This document shows, in pieces, positions 33,783 through 37,015 of a DNA stretch of 37,015 nucleotides; positions within the stretch are counted from its first letter, which is position 1; the number at the start of each line of letters is the position of its first letter. The position numbers and the translations under genes are program-made. Under the pieces are notes generated by a model that worked only from the letters and a program-made list of their open reading frames with translations, ran no database searches and was not told where the DNA came from. The DNA comes from Lichenicola sp964242425 (GTDB lineage Bacteria; Pseudomonadota; Alphaproteobacteria; Acetobacterales; Acetobacteraceae). The DNA is taken from contig CAXTCK010000009.1 in NCBI GenBank assembly GCA_964242425.1, positions 1 through 37,015 of the forward strand. Direction: 5' to 3'.

Positions 33783-35244
33783 CGCGCAGCCGCCAGCGGT
33801 GGCAACGGTTGTCCAGCGCGCCGTGCGCGTAGAGGAAGCCGGCATGAAGGAACACGGACAGGTCCGACGCGGCGCGCGCCCGCAGCAGGCAGTCCAGCGG
33901 CTCCAGCATGCGCGGCCCGCGGCTGTAGAACAGGGTGCAAAGGTGATCCGGCTCCCCGCCATCCTCCTCCACCCCGGCGGCGGGGTCGCCCAGGAAGCGC
34001 CCGAGCCGGTCGCGCCCGGAGCACAGCGCCAGCACAGTCCGTCCGCCCTGCAGCTCCAGCAGCGGCAGCAGGAAGGTGCCGTCCGGGATGCCGTAGTCCC
34101 ACGCCGCGCGCCCGTCCCAGGGCAGGCGTAGCCGGGCGTTCTCGCGGAACACCGACCGTCCGGTGCCGGGGGTGTAGCCGCGCGCGACCCGTCGCTCCGG
34201 CGCCTGTCCCGGTGCTGGCAGGCCTTCCAGCACCAGCGTGTGCGGATCCAGCCGGGCGAGCTGGTGCAGGCTGCCGTTCGGCTCGGCGACCGGACGCACG
34301 CCCGGCAGCGGCCGGATCCCGTCCCGCCAGCCCTGCCAGTGCGCCACCGGCCCGGTGGTCGTGTCCGACAGCGTGAGCAGCCCCGCCGGCCCGCACCAGC
34401 ACAACCGGTCGCCGGTCCCGACCGGGCTCGTGAACGCCGCCTCGACCAACCCGTCCGGCGTCGGCACCGATACCAGCGACCAGCCCCGTTCGGGCGCCGC
34501 GCGGTCGAGCACCGCAAGCGCGATCCCGTCACCGTTCCTGACCGGCAGGGCCGCGTGGGAGCGCATCAGCCCCGCCCCGCCCAGCGGGGCAAAGCCCTCC
34601 AGCAGCGTCACCGGCGCCCGACGCGGCGCGGTGAGCGCCACCCAGGCCGGCCCGCGATCGGTCGGCAGCGACACCCCCGACCCGTCGGCGACGGCGGCCC
34701 AGCTCCAGGCGGGAAGAACCGTGCACGGCGCCAGCTGCACGCGGTCGATCCAGCCGCGCGCGCGCTCCGACCACCCCCTGATCCAGCCGCCGACGCGGTC
34801 GCAGCACAGCAGCATCGGCGGCGTGCCGGCGACAACGAAGCCGAGCGCTGGCGAGGGCGGGACCGCGATCTCCTCGCTGCTCGCCGGGTCCGGTTCCCTC
34901 GGCTCGTCGCAGCACGGCAGCCCGTCCGGCGCCCCGAACGGCGGCGACCAGGCCTCGACGGCCGGCTCAACCGGCGCCCCGGCCAAGGGCGTGCCGCATT
35001 CGGGGCAGAATCGGAAGGCGAGCGGGTAGGGTCCCGGATGCGCGCAGGCCGCGTCGCGGCTGCCCAGCCGCGCTTCCGTCAGCCGGTCCGTCGGCAGGCC
35101 GATCCTGTCGCCGGCCAACGCCACCGTGCCGAAGCGCCCGCCTTCCCGGTGCCAGCGCTCCGAACCGAACCGCCCGGGCAGGGTCCACTCCGCCCCAGCC
35201 GCAACCGCTCCCGCAGCCGCTCCCGCAGCCGAACCTTTCCCCAC
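33772..35244 (-). CDS. Zinc-ribbon protein of the tubulin cassette
   Basis: I do not recognise a full family for this protein (490 residues from GTG 35244). The ribosome site GGGAGCAGGTG precedes that GTG; a TTG at 35271 that overlaps the lpxB stop would give 499 residues. Low-complexity Ala-Gly residues (about 4-18) lead to a possible zinc ribbon: Cys67, His69 and FRFCPECGTPL (Cys80, Cys83). The rest is rich in Trp, Gly and short beta-like stretches (WAAVADGSGVSLPTDRG, DRLCWCGPAGLLTLSD), which could be a beta propeller; this is a guess. No signal peptide or helix is visible, so it is probably cytosolic. It follows lpxB by 23 nt and opens the six-gene cassette. Confidence 0.7.
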   Translation of the reverse strand: MGKGSAAGAAAGAVAAGAEWTLPGRFGSERWHREGGRFGTVALAGDRIGLPTDRLTEARLGSRDAACAHPGPYPLAFRFCPECGTPLAGAPVEPAVEAWSPPFGAPDGLPCCDEPREPDPASSEEIAVPPSPALGFVVAGTPPMLLCCDRVGGWIRGWSERARGWIDRVQLAPCTVLPAWSWAAVADGSGVSLPTDRGPAWVALTAPRRAPVTLLEGFAPLGGAGLMRSHAALPVRNGDGIALAVLDRAAPERGWSLVSVPTPDGLVEAAFTSPVGTGDRLCWCGPAGLLTLSDTTTGPVAHWQGWRDGIRPLPGVRPVAEPNGSLHQLARLDPHTLVLEGLPAPGQAPERRVARGYTPGTGRSVFRENARLRLPWDGRAAWDYGIPDGTFLLPLLELQGGRTVLALCSGRDRLGRFLGDPAAGVEEDGGEPDHLCTLFYSRGPRMLEPLDCLLRARAASDLSVFLHAGFLYAHGALDNRCHRWRLRDAR

Positions 35245-35267
35245 CGCACCTGCTCCCGACGGTCCGG

Positions 35268-36416
35268 TCAACGCCGGGTCCCTTCCGGCAAGCCCTCGTC
35301 CAGCAGCGCCAGCACCTGGCGCGCCGCCGCGTCGGCCGGCGCCTCGTTTCCGGCGGCCAGCGAGTCGAGCACCGTGCGGAAGCCGTCTCGCTGCGCTTCC
35401 GCTTCCGCCGGGTCGCCCAGCAGCCGCTCCACCGTTCGCGCCAGCCGTTCCGGCTGGCATTCCTCCTGCAGCAGCTCCGGCACCAGCCGGCGCCCCGCCA
35501 GCAGGTTGACCATCGCCACGTGCCGCACCCGGATCAGCCGTCGCGCGACCGCCGCGGTCAGCGGGTTCACCCGGTAGGTGACCGCCATCGGCACCCCGGC
35601 CAGGGCCAGCTCCAGGGTCGAGGTGCCCGACTTGGTCAGCGCCGCGCCGGCGGCGGCGAACGCGTCGTGCTTGTCATCCAGCTCCGTCACCAGCACCGGC
35701 GGCACCGGCCAGCGCCGCGCCGCGCGTGCCACCGCCTGCGCCACCACCGGCGACACCACCACCACCGGCACCAGCCCGGGCACCCGTTCCGCCAGAAGTG
35801 CCACCGTGCGCCGGAACACCGGCAGCAGCCGCGGCACCTCGCTGCGACGGCTTCCCGGCATCAGCACCAGCACACTGGCTCCCGCATCGAGCCCGTGCCG
35901 CGCCCGGAACCGCCTCGCATCCCCGGTGTCGGCTCCCGACTGCAGCACCGGATGCCCGACGAAGCGCGCGTCGAGCCCGTGCCGCGCGAAGAACGCCGTT
36001 TCGAACGGCAGCAGGCACAGCAGCCGCTCCCAGAGCCCCGGGAACTCCCGCACCCGGTGCTCGCGCCACGCCCACACCTGCGGCGCCACGTAGTGCACGC
36101 GCGGTATCCCGAGCCCCGTGATCCGCTTGAGCAGCCTCAGCGCGAAGCCCGGGCTGTCGATCGTCACCACCAGGTCGGGACGGGTGAGCGCGATGTCCGC
36201 CACCGCCTGGTCCAGCCGGCGCGACAAGGCGCGCAGCCGAGGCAGGATCTCCACCAGCCCCATCACCGCCAGCTCGCGCATCGGGAACAGGGTGTCGAGC
36301 CCCGCCTCCGTCATGCGCGCCCCGCCGATGCCGCGGAACCGCAGCTCCGGGCGCTGCCGACGCAGCGCTGCCAGCAGCCGTGCGCCCAGCACGTCCCCGC
36401 TGGCCTCGCCCGCCAT
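35268..36416 (-). CDS. lpxB: LpxB, lipid-A-disaccharide synthase
   Basis: LpxB joins UDP-diacylglucosamine and lipid X into the disaccharide core of lipid A, at the cytoplasmic face of the inner membrane. The 382-residue frame contains AGEASGDVLGARLLAAL at its start, PDLVVTIDSPGFALRLLK, VHYVAPQVWAWREHRV, FVGHPVLQS, LMPGSRRSEVPRLLPVF and a KSGTSTLELALAGVPM donor site. The first strand of the fold appears to lie upstream of ATG 36416: the in-frame codons read PTTIWL just before it, as expected for LpxB, but no ATG, GTG or TTG precedes them after hisI. The true start is therefore unclear. It follows hisI by 28 nt. Confidence 0.95.
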   Translation of the reverse strand: MAGEASGDVLGARLLAALRRQRPELRFRGIGGARMTEAGLDTLFPMRELAVMGLVEILPRLRALSRRLDQAVADIALTRPDLVVTIDSPGFALRLLKRITGLGIPRVHYVAPQVWAWREHRVREFPGLWERLLCLLPFETAFFARHGLDARFVGHPVLQSGADTGDARRFRARHGLDAGASVLVLMPGSRRSEVPRLLPVFRRTVALLAERVPGLVPVVVVSPVVAQAVARAARRWPVPPVLVTELDDKHDAFAAAGAALTKSGTSTLELALAGVPMAVTYRVNPLTAAVARRLIRVRHVAMVNLLAGRRLVPELLQEECQPERLARTVERLLGDPAEAEAQRDGFRTVLDSLAAGNEAPADAAARQVLALLDEGLPEGTRR

Positions 36417-36444
36417 CAGCCAGATGGTGGTAGGACGCCCCGCG

Positions 36445-36855
36445 TCAGGCGCCGTAGAGCCGTTCAGGGTCCACCTCCGGCTCGGACACCGCGACCAGCC
36501 GCCCGTCGCGCAGGGCGTCGAAGAAGCAGGAGCGCCGCCCGGTGTGGCAGGCGACCCCGGTCTGGTCCACCAGAAGCAGCAACGCGTCGCGGTCGCAGTC
36601 CAGGCGCAGTTCCACCAGACGCTGCGTTTGCCCCGAGGTTCCCCCCTTGCGCCAAAGCTGCTTGCGGCTACGGCTCCAGTAGCACACGCGGCCGGTCTCG
36701 ATGGTTTCCGCCAGCGCCGCCCGGTTCATCCAGGCCAGCATCAGCACCTCGCCGGTGTCGTGCTGCTGCGCGATCGCCGCCACCAGCCCGGCCGGGCTGA
36801 ACGCCACCTCGTCCAGCACCGACGGTGGGTCCGCGTCCTCCGGCTCGTGGCTCAT
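36445..36855 (-). CDS. hisI: HisI, phosphoribosyl-AMP cyclohydrolase
   Basis: HisI opens the adenine ring of phosphoribosyl-AMP in the third step of histidine synthesis. The 136-residue protein shows VLMLAWMNRAALAETIETG, CYWSRSRKQLWRKG, the metal-site stretch LDCDRDALLLLVDQTG, ACHTGRRSCFF, and the terminal PERLYGA. It is a stand-alone HisI with no HisE domain. ATG 36855 overlaps the TGA of an upstream mini-frame (CCATGAGC). A set of tandem 26-bp units precedes it, so translation may arrive from the upstream gene. Other his genes are not in the window. Confidence 0.95.
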   Translation of the reverse strand: MSHEPEDADPPSVLDEVAFSPAGLVAAIAQQHDTGEVLMLAWMNRAALAETIETGRVCYWSRSRKQLWRKGGTSGQTQRLVELRLDCDRDALLLLVDQTGVACHTGRRSCFFDALRDGRLVAVSEPEVDPERLYGA

Positions 36856-36978
36856 GGCGTCGCCTGCGGCTTGTCGTTCATGGTGTCGCCTGCGGCTTGG
36901 GATTCATGGCGTCGCCTGCGGCTCGGGTTCATGGCACCGCCTCCGGCTTGTCGGTCATGCCATCGCTTTCGGCTCGGG
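36856..36978 (-). repeat. Tandem 25-26 bp repeats before hisI
   Basis: Four units and one degraded copy lie head to tail, with ATG codons on the minus strand at 36958, 36932, 36907, 36881, then hisI at 36855 (spacing 26, 25, 26, 26). Each 26-nt unit encodes a nine-codon frame such as MNDKPQATP or MNPKPQATP whose TGA overlaps the next ATG. The 36932 unit is 25 nt long and reads through in frame to the last TGA. Confidence 0.9.
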
Positions 36979-37015
36979 TAGCCTCATCCAGTCCGGCACC
37001 CGCGCCTGCAGCGTG
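36955..37015 (-). CDS. C-terminal tail of an unidentified gene
   Basis: The end of a minus-strand gene enters from the window edge; it is cut off at its 5' side. It encodes about 19 residues, TLQARVPDWMRLPEPKAMA, then TGA. This frame has strong G/C at third positions, unlike the other open frame here. The stop overlaps the first repeat-unit ATG (ATGA). The last 20 bases resemble the repeat unit, so the repeats probably arose from this gene's end. Product unknown. Confidence 0.55.
   Translation of the reverse strand, partial: TLQARVPDWMRLPEPKAMA

Noticed and set aside
32328..34376. A 682-codon plus-strand frame across the vWA-like gene
   Set aside because: Low-complexity Arg/Gln/His-rich translation with no domain; shadow of the minus-strand genes.
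36856..36978. CRISPR-like array
   Set aside because: The units abut with no spacers, are only 25-26 bp, and overlap coding ends.

Overview
The window looks like a high-GC (roughly 70%) alphaproteobacterial chromosome, probably from the Acetobacteraceae/Rhodospirillales. This is an inference from GC-rich codon third positions, the thiOSGE order, an S53 (sedolisin) protease, hisI-lpxB and YeiH/LysR types; there is no rRNA or marker gene to prove it. No tRNA, rRNA, CRISPR array, phage or insertion sequence was seen. One 100-N assembly gap lies at 11324-11423, inside thiO.

Plus-strand half (1-22783). The 3' end of glmS and a complete fdhD are followed by a sugar-uptake cassette: a LacI-type regulator, a MalE-like binding protein, MalF- and MalG-like permeases and a two-domain ADP-ribosylglycohydrolase-like protein, with no ATPase gene. 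Next is a 1011-residue RgpF/HAD surface-glycan protein whose stop overlaps the start of thiO. The thiO-thiS-thiG-thiE block (thiazole synthesis and thiamine phosphate synthase) follows. Then come a CPA1 Na+/H+ antiporter with a cyclic-nucleotide-binding-like tail, a divergent LysR/YeiH pair (yeiH carries a frameshift) with a strong palindromic operator between them, and a complete RbsB/RbsA/RbsC-type sugar ABC importer.

Minus-strand half (23062-37015). A secreted S53 peptidase has its own terminator. Beyond it is a long, tightly packed minus-strand gene run, in transcription order: an unidentified gene tail, hisI, lpxB, a six-gene cassette, and an AEC-family permease. The cassette encodes a 490-residue zinc-ribbon protein, a 492-residue exported vWA-like protein with one C-terminal membrane helix, a 164-residue proline-rich three-helix membrane protein, a 1205-residue tubulin/FtsZ-superfamily protein ending in a GYF_2-like domain, a 210-residue secreted peptidoglycan-binding-like protein, and a 372-residue zinc-ribbon/TM/PEGA protein.

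The cassette (26417-35244) is the most interesting part. A predicted cytosolic GTPase, membrane anchors with proline-rich arms, a periplasmic vWA-like module and a wall-binding-like protein share one translationally coupled unit. That suggests an envelope-spanning, tubulin-driven apparatus of unknown function. Its placement behind lpxB may tie it to outer-membrane biogenesis, or may only reflect use of an existing promoter.
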